DNA from: Psoroptes ovis
Lineage: Eukaryota > Arthropoda > Arachnida > Sarcoptiformes > Psoroptidae
NCBI GenBank assembly: GCA_002943765.1
Contig: PQWQ01000002.1
Span: 5,022,001 to 5,086,000, forward strand
Direction: 5' to 3'
DNA length: 64,000 bases
The position numbers and the translations under genes were made by a program. Of the stretch, positions 26,156 to 38,225 are shown piece by piece. Every line of letters begins with the position of its first letter. The first letter of the stretch is position 1. The notes under the pieces are model-generated. The model saw only the letters and a list, made by a program, of their open reading frames with translations. It was not told the origin of the DNA and made no database searches.

Positions 26156-27566
26156 TATTATTATTATTATTATAACAATATATAATATTATGTTAAATTA
26201 TTTATATTATCTAAATATTTATGAATATAAATAGAAAATAGAAAATTGAAATTTGAATTGAAATACATATATATAAGAACGAAAAGAATGAAATACAAGC
26301 TAGAAATACCAGAGAAAGAAAAAAAAAATACATTAGATTAGATAGAATCGGGAAAAAAAAGAATCACATAATGATTATTATTATTTTCATTATTATCATT
26401 ATTATTATTATGTGATATCAATGAGAAAACAATAATGGCTATGAAACAACAAGAACAAGAACATGAACAGCAACACCAACAACAACAACAACAACGAAAA
26501 ACAATCATGTTTTTCGTTCTTAAAATTCATGAATGATGATGATGTTGATGATGATGATGATGATGATGAATTTAATTTGATATAACATAAATCTAACATA
26601 TTACAAACGATCTTTGAATAGAAAATTAGCGAAATGTGTTTCTTGATTTCACAAAAAAAAAAAAAAAAAAAAAATTTATTATGAAATTATGAATTTCACA
26701 TCTTGTTTTCTTGGTAAGTGCAAAATAGCTATAAACTTTTTTTCAAATTTTTCAAGTGAAAAATAAAATTTAATAATAAAATAAGAAAATATAATTTCAA
26801 AAATTTTACATACACTTTTTTTTCCACAGAAAATTATTATATGTTAGAATAAATGAAGAGAAAATTACAAGAAAATCAAATTTACATATGTTATTTTTGC
26901 TTGCTTTTTTTTCTCCGAAACGATTCTATGTGCATTATTATTATTATCATTATTTTTTTCGATATTTAATATCTACTTTAACGAAGCAAAAAAAACATGA
27001 AATAATATTGAACAAAACGAAAAACAAAAAATGAAAAAAGAAAAGAAAATGATGCGAATTTGACAATAGAATTTCAATTTTTTCAAAATTTTATTTTCTC
27101 CTTATTTCAATTCTATTATAAAATATAACAACTTTTCAATTGCAACACACACAAAGCATACGGACCTACACACCAATAATAATAATAATGATAAAGTTTA
27201 CTGCAAAATAAATATTTAAGAAAAGAAAAAAAAATCGACGGAAGAAAAATGTTTGCAACAATTGAATTTCATTATATGATGAAAACAAATAAGCAAGCAA
27301 ATAAATGAATGAATGAATAGCAAATAATAACTTGTAAATTTCTCAAGACAAATAAATAGAAATGATCAAAAAAAAAACTGAAATTGAAATAAAACTGAAT
27401 CTTAATAAATGAAAATTTAGTTTGTCACTTTTAGTAGTGACACTTTTTTTGTTTTTTGCATCATTTTTTTTTTCAAAGTAATATTCATTCATTCATTCAT
27501 TAAAAATCAAAATTTTGTCAGTGTTTATTTATTTCTTTTTTTTCTCAATATGTTTTTGTATGTATG

Positions 27567-27650
27567 TATTGGGTTGTCCCATAAGTTCTTGCCGTTTTTT
27601 GAATGAAAAAAAAATTTAAAAACGGCAAGAATTTATGGGACAACCCAATA
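27567..27650. mobile_element. 84-bp hairpin MITE, copy 2
   Basis: A near-perfect palindrome bounded by TA. The left arm begins TATTGGGTTGTCCCATAAGT and the right arm is its reverse complement with about one mismatch. The loop is a short A/T stretch. It belongs to the same subfamily as 28549-28632. The ends match the start of Tc1/mariner terminal repeats. Confidence 0.93.
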
Positions 27651-28548
27651 TATAATTTAAATTCAATGTAAAATAAACAATTGGAAAAAAAACTTATTTT
27701 TTTTCGCATATGAAAATCATTTTATTGATAAGGTTTTCGTCAATTTATATATCATTCGTTCTCATCATTGAGACATATGATAAAACTTTGATATATAAAT
27801 ATTAAATAGCTGAAATTAATATGCTCCGATCAATTGTTTCCTCAATTAACTTTATCATCATAATTTTGTTCAAAGAAGACAAGTATGAATGTAACTTGTA
27901 AGCATGTAACTGTAAACTCTACAAACAAATCAAAGCCTGAAAAAAACCAAGAAAAAAATAAAAATCAAAGAGACAATATTCGAAAAATTGCAAGAAATGC
28001 AAATAAAATATAGAAATTTCAACACAAACTACCATGGTATGTCATCACAATGTACACACACACACACACACACACACACGTACATTTGACAATTATCAAT
28101 TTTGATTAATGATAATATTTCATTTTTTTTTCATTGTTGTTATTTGCTTTCATTCGACATTTTTTTTGACAACATAATAATATTGAACATGGTGATTCAT
28201 TCATTTATTCGTATCTTTATTATTATTATTGAAGAATGAAAATAATAAAAAATGAATGAATAAAAATAAAGCTTTGATTTAAAAGGTTTTGTTGTTTTTT
28301 GGTAGTTTTTCATTTGAAAAATAAATTGATTAATATAAATTATCATTTTTATTAAATTCTAACATTATTTTTTTTCATTTTTCACCCATTAAAAGCCTAA
28401 AGCAGCAGCAGAAAAAAAATGATGATAATAATTAAGACAAGTAACCATAGTCGAGAGAAAAAAATGACAAAAAAAAATTTTGAATGTAAAATAATATTTG
28501 ACAATTGAAAGCAAAGCAAAACAGAAGAAAATATGTAACATTTCAATA

Positions 28549-28632
28549 TATTAGGTTGTCCCATAAGTTCTTGTCGTTTTTTAAATTTTTTTTCATTTGA
28601 AAAACGGCAAGAACTTATGGGACAACCCATTA
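28549..28632. mobile_element. 84-bp hairpin MITE, copy 3
   Basis: TA-bounded palindrome with the arm TATTAGGTTGTCCCATAAGT and its reverse complement on the right, which carries a small change at the end (CCCATTA). Subfamily of copy 2, about 0.9 kb away. Confidence 0.93.
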
Positions 28633-29877
28633 AAAAAAACAATGATAATAATTCTATGGAAAAATTAAAGAGAAAAATGTTTTTATTTTGAATTCATTTT
28701 AATATGGAAAAATGTTCATAATTTGTCGATGATTATTTATTTTTGTTAATGAAAAACAATTTTCTAGTATTTCTGAGGGTCTAAGTTCATTAAAAATGAA
28801 CAAGAATAGTACGGAAAAAACAAAAATTATAATTTTAAATTTCATTACAAATTAATCATTGAAAAAAAATGCTTGCACAGATATTTAGGGTGAAAAAAAA
28901 GGATAATTATTTTATTTTCAAATTTTCTGGTTTGTTGTCGTTAATCATAATGCATCATCATTATGATCATTTTAATCATTCGACACCACAACAACAGCAT
29001 CAGCAACAGCAACAGCATCAGCAACGACAACGACACTAATGAAATTTTGATTAAAAAAAAATACAAATGAATGAATGAATGAAAATAAACAAAATATGAA
29101 CAATTTCAAAATGCACACAAGGAGAGATACCAGAAATGATGCCAAAATACCGAAATACCGAAACAAAAAAACGAAAAACAAAACCACCATCATGTGCATT
29201 CCATTGTAATGAATTAATTCTTGAAAATAATAATAATAATAATAATAATTGTACATGGAAATGTAATATTTTGTTCATCGGAAAAAAAAGAATGTGGAAA
29301 ATAATATTGAATCAAAAATGAAGCCAAAATATAGAATAACCCTGAACCAAAACCGAAAAAAAATAAATGAAAAATTTCACCCAAAAAAAAAACCTTCCTA
29401 AAATCAAAGCTCAAAGCTTCATCATTCACAATGGGTATTCAAAAACCCAAAACAATGGTTTATATTATCTCTATTATTTTAATATCATACACAAAAAATG
29501 AAATGGTATAAAATGAAATCATATTGCTTCTGCTGCTGTTGTCGCTGTTGTTGTTGTTGTTAAATTATCTTTGTTTCATCTTCATTCATTTCATTGTTTT
29601 GGTGGTATACAAATTTAAATGGAAAAAAATAAATAAATATTTTTTTCTCATTTCATTTCATTCTTTTTTTTGATAATAATAATAATAATGGCCATAAAAG
29701 GCATAGATTCCTGAAGACAAAAGCAATGAATTTATGAAAAATAAAACAAAATAAATGATAATAAAAATAAAAGTTTTTCATTTCATTTTGCATTTTTTTT
29801 TTACCATTTTCAATTTTAATACAAATATTTTTGGTTAAAAATTTTACGGTTATTTCACCATTTTTTTGTTCACATTA

Positions 29878-29961
29878 TATTAGGTTGTTCGATAAGTTCT
29901 TGCCGATTTTCTGATGATTCCCTACGATACAATCGGCAAAAACTTTTCGGACAACCTAATA
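29878..29961. mobile_element. 84-bp hairpin MITE, copy 4
   Basis: TA-bounded palindrome with the arm TATTAGGTTGTTCGATAAGT and a centre containing GATTCCCTACGAT, like copy 1 at 21434-21515. The right arm carries CGGACAACCTAATA. Confidence 0.93.
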
Positions 29962-30143
29962 TAATGCTTATATAATGAAAATTTCGCATATATAAATGCA
30001 ATTGTGCAATTGCAAACATTATTATCACGATATATTCTATTCATTTAAATATATTCATTTTTCAACATACCTGAATAACACATTAATTTCCATTTTCGTT
30101 TATTTTTTCCGTTCACTTATTTATTTTTTTTCTTGGTTTACAG

Positions 30144-30195
30144 CGAATAAAATTGAATCAATTAGATTTTTAGATCCAGAAAAATATAATCAATG
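30144..30195 (+). other. Exon-like segment, no assigned gene
   Basis: A pyrimidine-rich tract with acceptor TTTACAG is followed by 52 bases open in one frame (phases 2 and 2) and a GTAAGA donor. The frame encodes a mixed peptide ending FLDPEKYNQ. Neighbouring exons could not be fitted: one candidate acceptor at 30271 gives a hydrophobic tail, and the 30471 acceptor gives a stop. It may be an exon of an unrecognised plus-strand gene, or chance. Confidence 0.3.
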
Positions 30196-30920
30196 GTAAG
30201 AAAAAATGTGAAAGATGTTTCAACATTGAAATTTCAACATTGAAAAAAAAAATATATTTTTGTTTATTTTAGTGATTTTCTCGTTGTTCATTTGTTGTGT
30301 GTTTGTTTATTCGTTATTTTTCATGCATACAAATGAATGATGAATATATAGATAATAGTTAATTTTATGAATTTATTCTTATTCATACACAAGTCAATGT
30401 TTTTATGTAAATTGAAAATATGTTTTTTTTCATTTATTTACATATAAACACCACATATTCACAATATAGAAATGACCCGGCTTTCGATTAAGATTTTGAA
30501 TTGAAATGAAATGAAATGTGTTTTTTTCTTGAGAAAGCAAAAACGCATTGATCGACACACACACTTTATTCAACGCCATCGATTGAGTTGAATTAAAAGA
30601 TTATTTCATTCGAAAAAAAAAAAGATTCATCCTTGTTCAATTTTTGCCATATATGATTTGATTAATTACAGAATTTTTTTTTATTATTATTCATTATCAT
30701 AAAACAAAACAAATTCAAATTAAATAAACAAATATATTGATTGATTATCCTAAAATAAATATAAATCGATAATTGTCATATTAGTAATAATAGTGATGAT
30801 GATAATAAATAATGAACGATGAAAAAAAATGAAAATTGAAATTGTATGCATCCATATTATTGGTCCTAAAAATATTTACAAATTGTTTTGAATTCTAATT
30901 AATTAATTAATTAATTTTTT

Positions 30921-33101
30921 TCAATGTAATCTTGATGAAAATAAATTTGGATGATAATAATTATGATTATTCAATATCGATTGAATTCCGTAATGTGAAT
31001 CTGTTCTTAATGGATAATTATTATTATTTCTATAATCATAGTTTGATAACGATGTTGGTGTATCCAGTAATAAATGATTCAATCTATTATATAGTAATGA
31101 TGATGTTGTTGATGATGATAATGATGATGATGATGCAGCAGGTAACATTGATTGCAATGATCGATGATGAGGCAATATTTGATTATTGAAATTTCTAAAA
31201 AAATTACGTGGATGATTCAAGAATCGATTATTATTATTATTATGATTGAAATAAGGACGTGTAATATGTTTATTTTCGGTATCGATAAATGTTTCATCTC
31301 CAAAACCGATTTCATTTTCATCGAGGGAATTATCAATATAATTATCGTTATAATCATCTTTTTTCTGACATTTGTATAGAAAATTTATTTTTTCAATATC
31401 TAATTCCGATGGACAATCTAAACCACGACAACGTAAATATGGTACCGGTCTTTTAGGTAAAATTGTTGGTTTACGATTTTTCGAAAATGCATATTGTCTA
31501 TAGTGCATTACAGATAATAAATCATATGGAAAACCATGATCAGCAAGATAATCGGATTCGTGTTTACGAAAATTTCTTTTTGCAGCTAAATTATTCAAAG
31601 ACAAAAATCAATGAAATCAGATTGTGATTTTCATGTTAATTTGAAATTTCAATTTGTAACACTCACTTGGTTTAATATTATTCCAAACAATTTCCACATG
31701 TTCATCTCTATCCGGTCTTGATTGTTCATGAATAAATCCAACTGAATGCATTAATTCATGTGTAACTGTTTCGATGCCAAAACAGCCTGGTCCAAGTATC
31801 ACCCATTGTTGTCCGCCAATTCTTCCAACATGTGCTGCACAACCTGGGCCACGTTTTATCAATACATAATCATAATCATTATGTTCACGCGGCATAAAAC
31901 GTATACAAGAACGTTCTTGTAACAGCATCATTCCGCGTGCAATTGCAGCACGTTCATCAGCCGAAAATTTATTTTCAATCACATATGGTATACGTCCATA
32001 TGGCCATCTTTTAGCTGTATACATTGCAATCTTTACATGGCGAAACAAATATGATTAAATAATCTAAATATTCAAAAATCAGAAACAATTACCTTTTTTT
32101 CATCACTTTCTTGTATCATCATATCGCCTTCATAGTATATATGATGCATTTCTGGATCATTTAATGGCATCATATCAGCTATTGGTTCCGTTTCACTGAA
32201 CGATTCACCATTCGATAAAGATGTCAAGTTTTGTGCACGATGAAAATCATTGGGCGATAAAAAAGTAAGATCAACATCATTATTAATATTATTATTTCGT
32301 TTTTGACGATGTTGTTGCCGATGTAAAGTTTTCACTTTGAAAAAATTAATGAAAAAAAAAAACAGAATTTTAATAAAATTGTACGAAACTTTTTGGTACG
32401 ATTGATCTTTTCAATGAAATCAAAGTATAATTCTCCTTTTTTTATTAAGTAGTCCAGTAAATTCTTGCCAATTTTCAATGAGCATTGACTTTGAAAATCG
32501 TCAAGAATTTTTCGGACAACCTTATACTTTACAAAATATCGTTCAGAAAAAATACAAGAAATGCATTCAAAATTGAATTTAAAATCAGGTAAAAAAATTT
32601 CCAGTGAAAACAAGAAATAATAGCACTAATGATAATGAATAATCATTATCTACTTTAATTGAATTATGAGACTAAAGAAAATAACAAAAAAAAACGTTAT
32701 AGCTAATTGATTGTGATCATAATAATGTATGTCAATTGTTTTGAATCATTGCGCTTGTTTATTTTCTTTATTTTACTTATTATTTATCTGTTGCATTCGC
32801 TGTTTGGTTGTGTGTGTGTAAAAGTAAATTTGAAAATTTCAAACAGTCGAACAATAATTTGACATCGCCATATTTTTTATTCAGCGTTTATTATTATTAT
32901 TTTCTATCATTCAATAATTGTGCATGTGTACAATATAATTATATATATTTTGACTGTTTAGTCATTAATTATTATTTTACAAATAGTCGATTACTTACCA
33001 TTGATATGATAAGAATTGATAGTGGAAACAATCACACAAAGAATGGCGATTGTTTGTAGGACTAGATGATGATAATAATGATGATGATGATGAATATGCA
33101 T
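30921..33101 (-). CDS. Secreted astacin-family zinc metalloprotease (M12A)
   Basis: Exons 33101-32999, 32334-32093, 32030-31667 and 31585-30921 join in phase to 457 residues. Residues 13-28 are a hydrophobic signal-peptide core, preceded by an unusual His/Tyr-rich start. The propeptide carries YYEGD at 101-105, the aspartate-switch motif that blocks the zinc in proastacins. The catalytic domain starts near 116; the zinc site HELMHSVGFIHEQSRPDRD is at 206-224 and the Met-turn SVMHY at 261-265, with Tyr265 the expected fifth ligand. The domain ends near a SELDIEKINFLYKC motif. The last 130 or so residues are Asn/Ser-rich with no EGF, CUB or ShK domain, so this is a minimal astacin rather than a tolloid. 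It is likely an extracellular or digestive protease (inference). Intron 1 holds a MITE. Confidence 0.95.
32443..32526. mobile_element. 84-bp hairpin MITE, copy 5, inside astacin intron 1
   Basis: TA-bounded, 84 bp, with the arm TATTAAGTAGTCCAGTAAAT on the left and CGGACAACCTTATA on the right. The arms are more divergent than in copies 2-4, so it is an older or distinct subfamily. It lies in the 664-nt first intron of the astacin gene, about 110 bp upstream of exon 2. Confidence 0.82.
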
Positions 33102-35774
33102 ATTCGTTGCAAATATGATTGGGCTTTCGCTTATATTTGAATAAATTTTTGGAATAATGATCAAATAAAATTAAAGGCTAAATCGTATCACTGATTGATA
33201 AAATTTGCTTTTATGGGTGGTCATTAAATGAATTTATTTATGAAAATTGGAGTCGAATGAAATCGATGATAAAATCAAATAATTGTGCGATAATAATGCA
33301 ATATGAAGGATGAAAACGATAAAAAGTGAAAATGGTCGCTGGAAAACTTATGGTCGCCACGATTTCATAAGTAGAATTCAATCAATTTGATGATTGTTTT
33401 TTTCGTTCGATGAAATTCATTCAATCATTTTTGTCTTAGCAAAAATAAAACAAAATTTTAAACACACAGCATTGATCAAATGTATTTGAGGCAAATGATT
33501 TCAAATGTTTTGAATATCATTTGAATGAAATATTCAATTTGAACAATGAAAAAAAAATTTTTGAAATGAAAATGAAATAAATAAATTAATATTTTAATTG
33601 ATGAAATATTGTCTTTTTTCTCATTTTTTTTTTCATTTGTCATACCGAAAAAACAAAATCAAAAAAATATACGGATCGATATTGGATCGAAAATTCACGT
33701 TGACATCAATTATGTATTTATGATTTTTCTTTTTTTTCGCTGTATTTTGGGTCAATTTTGTTTTCTCCACTGTATTTCAAAAATAAGAGTCAAAATTTCA
33801 AATTTTGAACCATAAACCAATTGACAATGACTGACAAAAATTACTGACAAAAAAAAAGATTAGAATAAGAGTAAAGTATTATTTTCTTCATATATCGGGT
33901 ACATGGTTCATAAATTAATATTTTTTTTTTAAATTATGTAAAAAGAAAAAGAGAATATCAAATAATAATTGCAACCGATATATTATTGATTTTCATTTTT
34001 TTTGTTTTGTTTTTCAAAAAAGAGATAATATGAACTCTATGACATTTTTTTTTTCTTTGTTCACGATAATCAATAATGACAATAAGTACCAATGCCAATT
34101 TCAATTTCAACAATTACACTGTTTCACCAATGATAATGTATTTAAAATTATTAATTTAATCAAAAATCTCGGTGTCAAGGTGTAAATCAATCAAACAAAG
34201 AAAAAAAAGGCAATTTGAATTTCAATAAATCAATCAATCAACGAAGACAATTTCAATTTCAATCAATCAATGAATCAATCAATTGATTGATCTATAATTA
34301 TTATGTATGATATTTGTCATCGAAACACATTTGATTTCAGAAAAGAAAAGAGTTTTACCCGAAAGAAAATAAATAATCAAAACGATTCATTTTATTATAA
34401 TCATAATTATTTGTTTGCGAAATTTTCGACGAATAATTAGAAATTACATAATCATTGAAAAATAATTAGTGGAAAATAATTAATCGATGAAATCATTAAG
34501 ATCGATGAGAAACCGTAAAAACAATCGATGCTTCCATGATTGATTTGTTATGATTTCATCATAACCAATTCATTATTGAATTGAAATAATTTATTTCAAA
34601 ATTCAAAATCGACAATCATTGGACATACATAATAGATGGTTCATTTGGAAATTTACACACATTTCCGGACATATACCGAATATCTGAAAAAAACAAAACG
34701 AAACAAAGAATCATAATTGATATCATTTTATTATTATTTGTTCAAGAGGTGTGTGTAAGTTTAAATGTGTTCATCGGGTCGGATGTGATAAGTAGATAAA
34801 TAAATAGGAAAAAATGGAAATAGAATAAAATACAATTTAGACAAACAAACAAAAACAAATGAAGAACAAACAAAAAATAAAAATCTAGGTGAAAACATTA
34901 CATAACACGTGTATTATCATTATTATTGTTATTGTTATTATCATTAAAATATCATCATAATTGTTAACAATATTATGCAATTCGGTTATTGTATTCATTT
35001 ATTTTAAATTCCTATTATGATTATTATATTGTAATAAGATAACGTGATTTTCTTTTTTTTCATTTAAATTCATTGATGCATAAAATTTTGTGTTTTGAAA
35101 ATTTTTCTTTTGGTAGAAAATTGGGAAAAATTGTTTCAATATTTTTTTTGAATTAAATTGATGAAAATGAAATGAAATGAAAATATTTGTCAATTCAAAT
35201 ATTTGAAGATGATTCAATGATTTCAAGATGAGTTGCAGCCAACAAACAAACTAACAAAAAGCCAAAAAAAAACATTTTAAATTTGACATTTAATCAATAT
35301 GTTTGATGAATATGTTGTTTCACTATGATTTCATTTTTTTTTTCAAATTATATTGCAATTTATGATTAATGACATGAACAATAAATAAAATCAGTGAAAT
35401 TAGTCACTGTCAATAAGTCGACAAATCAGCTAAAATAAACCAATAATAATAATGAATAATAATAAAAATTGCGAAATTTTCAATACTAATCTCAATACAA
35501 TCATAACTATAATTATGTGGATTTAAACGTTTTTAATATATATGCGCATATTATTATCGATTAAATAAACAAATGAACAAAGTGTAATACATATTCTCAA
35601 TTATTTGTTCTCAAAAAGTCACACAAATTCACAACCTTAATTATAATTTTTGACTCATGTACTTGTTTTCTGTTGATATTATGCATATTATGATTTAAAA
35701 AATTAATAAATAATTTATATGACTAGAGTTATTATCTAATTTGGTATTAATCTTTGGTTTCGTTTCGTTTAAAA
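33102..35774. other. Intergenic between astacin and MFSD6 genes
   Basis: About 2.7 kb holding the astacin 5' region and the MFSD6 3' region. Mostly AT-rich simple sequence, with TCAA repeats near 34220-34290. No supported gene. Confidence 0.7.
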
Positions 35775-38225
35775 TCAATTCCAAGCAGCATTCGGATCCC
35801 ATGTTTGTGGATATGTATTATTATTATTATTATTTATATCGTTAGAATTAATATTATTATTATTCAACATTGCTTGTTGATTATTATCTAATTGATTAAC
35901 ATTTTGTCTTGAAATAGAACGTGCCATAGGATTAGTAGTGGGTACACCATGTGGAGCTAATGCACTTGAATCATTTATGATAATTGTTGGATCATCAGTA
36001 ATTTCTTCTTCAAATTTATATCCTTGATTTTTATGATAATAATTAAGATGAACAAATAATGCTAATACGGCAGCACATATTAATCCATAAATAAGAAATG
36101 CAATTCGAGAACCTGCAAAAAAAACAATCATGATATTGAACATGCAAAAAATATGAAAAAATATTGATAATCACCAAAACTATGTATAATCACACCACCA
36201 AGTAGTGATCCGCTTCCTCTTCCCAATCCTTGATATATGCCTTGCATAACACCTTGAGCTGAGGCGCGAAGTTCAAGTTCAGTGTTCTGTGTCATATAAC
36301 TGCACGCAGCTGCCCATACTGTTGCATGAGTGACTCCTAATGAGAATAGTATGCACTCATTAGAAAAATTTGTTAAGTAAAAAGCGTTTATAGCAACTAA
36401 CCTTGAATAAGTTCAATAGGTAAAACCCACCATGGATTATCGATCCAAGAAATATAAATAAAACGGAAAGCATTACAAAGTAAACCGAAACACAATACTT
36501 TTGTATGACCAAAACGTTGTATTAAATTAATGCTAAAGAAATAAGCGCCTATTTCTGAAATATGATTAATGACCGATGCATAACCATAAAGTGTTGGCGT
36601 TCCGCCAAGATCTTGTAGATGCCAAAATAAAAATGTGAAAACTAAACCAACTCCAAATCCCATTAACCATGTGACTAATAAAAAAGCCAATTTGCGTGAA
36701 TTATTCATTGAACGTAATACAGCTATCCAACTGGGCAATGTTCGTGATCTTTGGGCGAACACAGCACTTTTCCAACGGACAATAAATTCTTCTTTACGAT
36801 TTTTTCCTTGAAATTCTTTCGGAATGTTAATAGCAGGAGCTGTATTTTGCCATGGTTTTGGCCCGGGCTCATTTTCATATGCATTCAATTGTATTTCATT
36901 AGAATATTCTGGTGATTCTTCAAATTTAAATTTAGTTGCAATGATTAATGTGCATGCCATAAGAAATGCAAATATGGAAAAGCAAGTAACATAATTTCGT
37001 TCACCACTATGTGGTCCGCACGGATGATCTTTGAATTTTGTTGAATTATCTAAAGCCATACCAACTAATAACATGGTAATACCCCAACCAAAAGAGCCAT
37101 ACATACGTTGTTGACCATATTTATCCGTATCTTCACCTAAATAATCTAGAGTAGCACTATCGGCTAATGTAATAGCTGGTGCACTCAAGAATTCACCGAG
37201 TACAATTAACAGTAATAAAAGAAAAAATACTTCTTTAACATCTTCCAATTTATAGACGACAGTCCAAAACGGAGGTGATAAGTATGTGACATGTTTTTCT
37301 TGATTATAATTCAATGTATATTCAACAGTTAATGGAGATTTTCCAATCACATGATTGGGTGGCAATTTATGTCGGACATTTTCGGATACATCTCGTTTCA
37401 AACGATAATTTTCATCAATATTGAATACTAATGCATCGACTTCATTAATTGAATCTGATATTATTGTGCTATTATTATCTATAATACTATTATTAGTTAA
37501 AATATTATTCTCTTCAGTTGTAGGCCATAATGTATCATCATAGTTTTCTTCTTCTTGTGCATCACCATATGGTGTGTACAATATGTGATGTGTTTCGTTG
37601 AAAATAACACAAGCCGATGCTGGTGGACGAATGAATGCCATAGCAAATGTAAATATAATCCAGCATCCCAACGAAAACAATAATATTACTTTCGATTTAT
37701 GGAAACGATCAGCTATTGAAGACCAGAATGGTGTAGCTATGAATTCAACGAATGGTCTTATACCAACCAAAGTTCCTAATGGAAGAGTTTCATGAAAATA
37801 ATTCATGATAACGGGAAAAAATTCTATCGACATTTACCTGCTTGAATTGGATTCATGCCAAGCTGTTTGAAATAGACGGCCATCAATGGAAACAATGACC
37901 CAAATGCCGAATAAAAGAAAAAATAAAACAATTTTGATATGAATAAATCCGGATTAATTTGTATCAATATTTGATTTATTGTTGGATTTTTGATAAACGA
38001 AAACGGTGGCAATCTTTCACCTTGTCTACGGCTTGCAGCTACTGTTACGGTTGCACCACCACCATCAGCATTATCACTAATAATTGTTTGTGTATGTTCA
38101 ACAATAGTTGATGTTGATGGCTGTTGTTGAAATTCTTGTGCACTTGTATTCCATTCATTAGCCAATGATGAATCCATCGCTCCTAATGATGGATCATCAT
38201 ACTGTCCACGAGGAAATTGATTCAT
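35775..38225 (-). CDS. Mfsd6: MFSD6-like major facilitator superfamily transporter
   Basis: Exons 38225-37838, 37775-36402, 36336-36175 and 36112-35775 join in phase to 753 residues, close to vertebrate MFSD6 (about 790). The first join gives GMNPIQAG-TLVGIRPFVEF, the family signature at the end of TM2/TM3; a second conserved block, ASAQGVMQG...GLGRG, lies in exon 3. Seen in order: a soluble N-terminus of about 75 residues, the first membrane pair, a long acidic and Asn-rich loop (about 190-270) between TM segments, further helices, and an Asn/Gln-rich cytoplasmic tail. Intron 1 is only 62 nt. MFSD6 proteins are multi-pass membrane proteins of poorly known substrate, so transport specificity is not inferred. 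Its start faces the XKR gene across 1.8 kb. Confidence 0.95.

Larger units (their letters stand above)
26156..30920. other. Intergenic with three hairpin MITEs
   Basis: About 4.8 kb of AT-rich DNA upstream of the kinase and downstream of the astacin gene. It contains ATT/ATG repeats, a (CA)n at 28053-28079, MITE copies at 27567-27650, 28549-28632 and 29878-29961, and one exon-like segment at 30144-30195. The ORFs seen are Phe/Tyr/Ile-rich or come from CAG/CAA repeats (28972-29256). Confidence 0.65.

Noticed and set aside
28972..29256. 94-codon ORF rich in Val/Ala/Asp at its end
   Set aside because: It is read from CAGCAACAGCAT-type repeats plus poly-T; repeat translation, not a gene.
34220..34290. 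Palindromic TCAA/TTGA stretch as a possible element end
   Set aside because: Explained by a TCAA tetranucleotide repeat that reads into its own complement.
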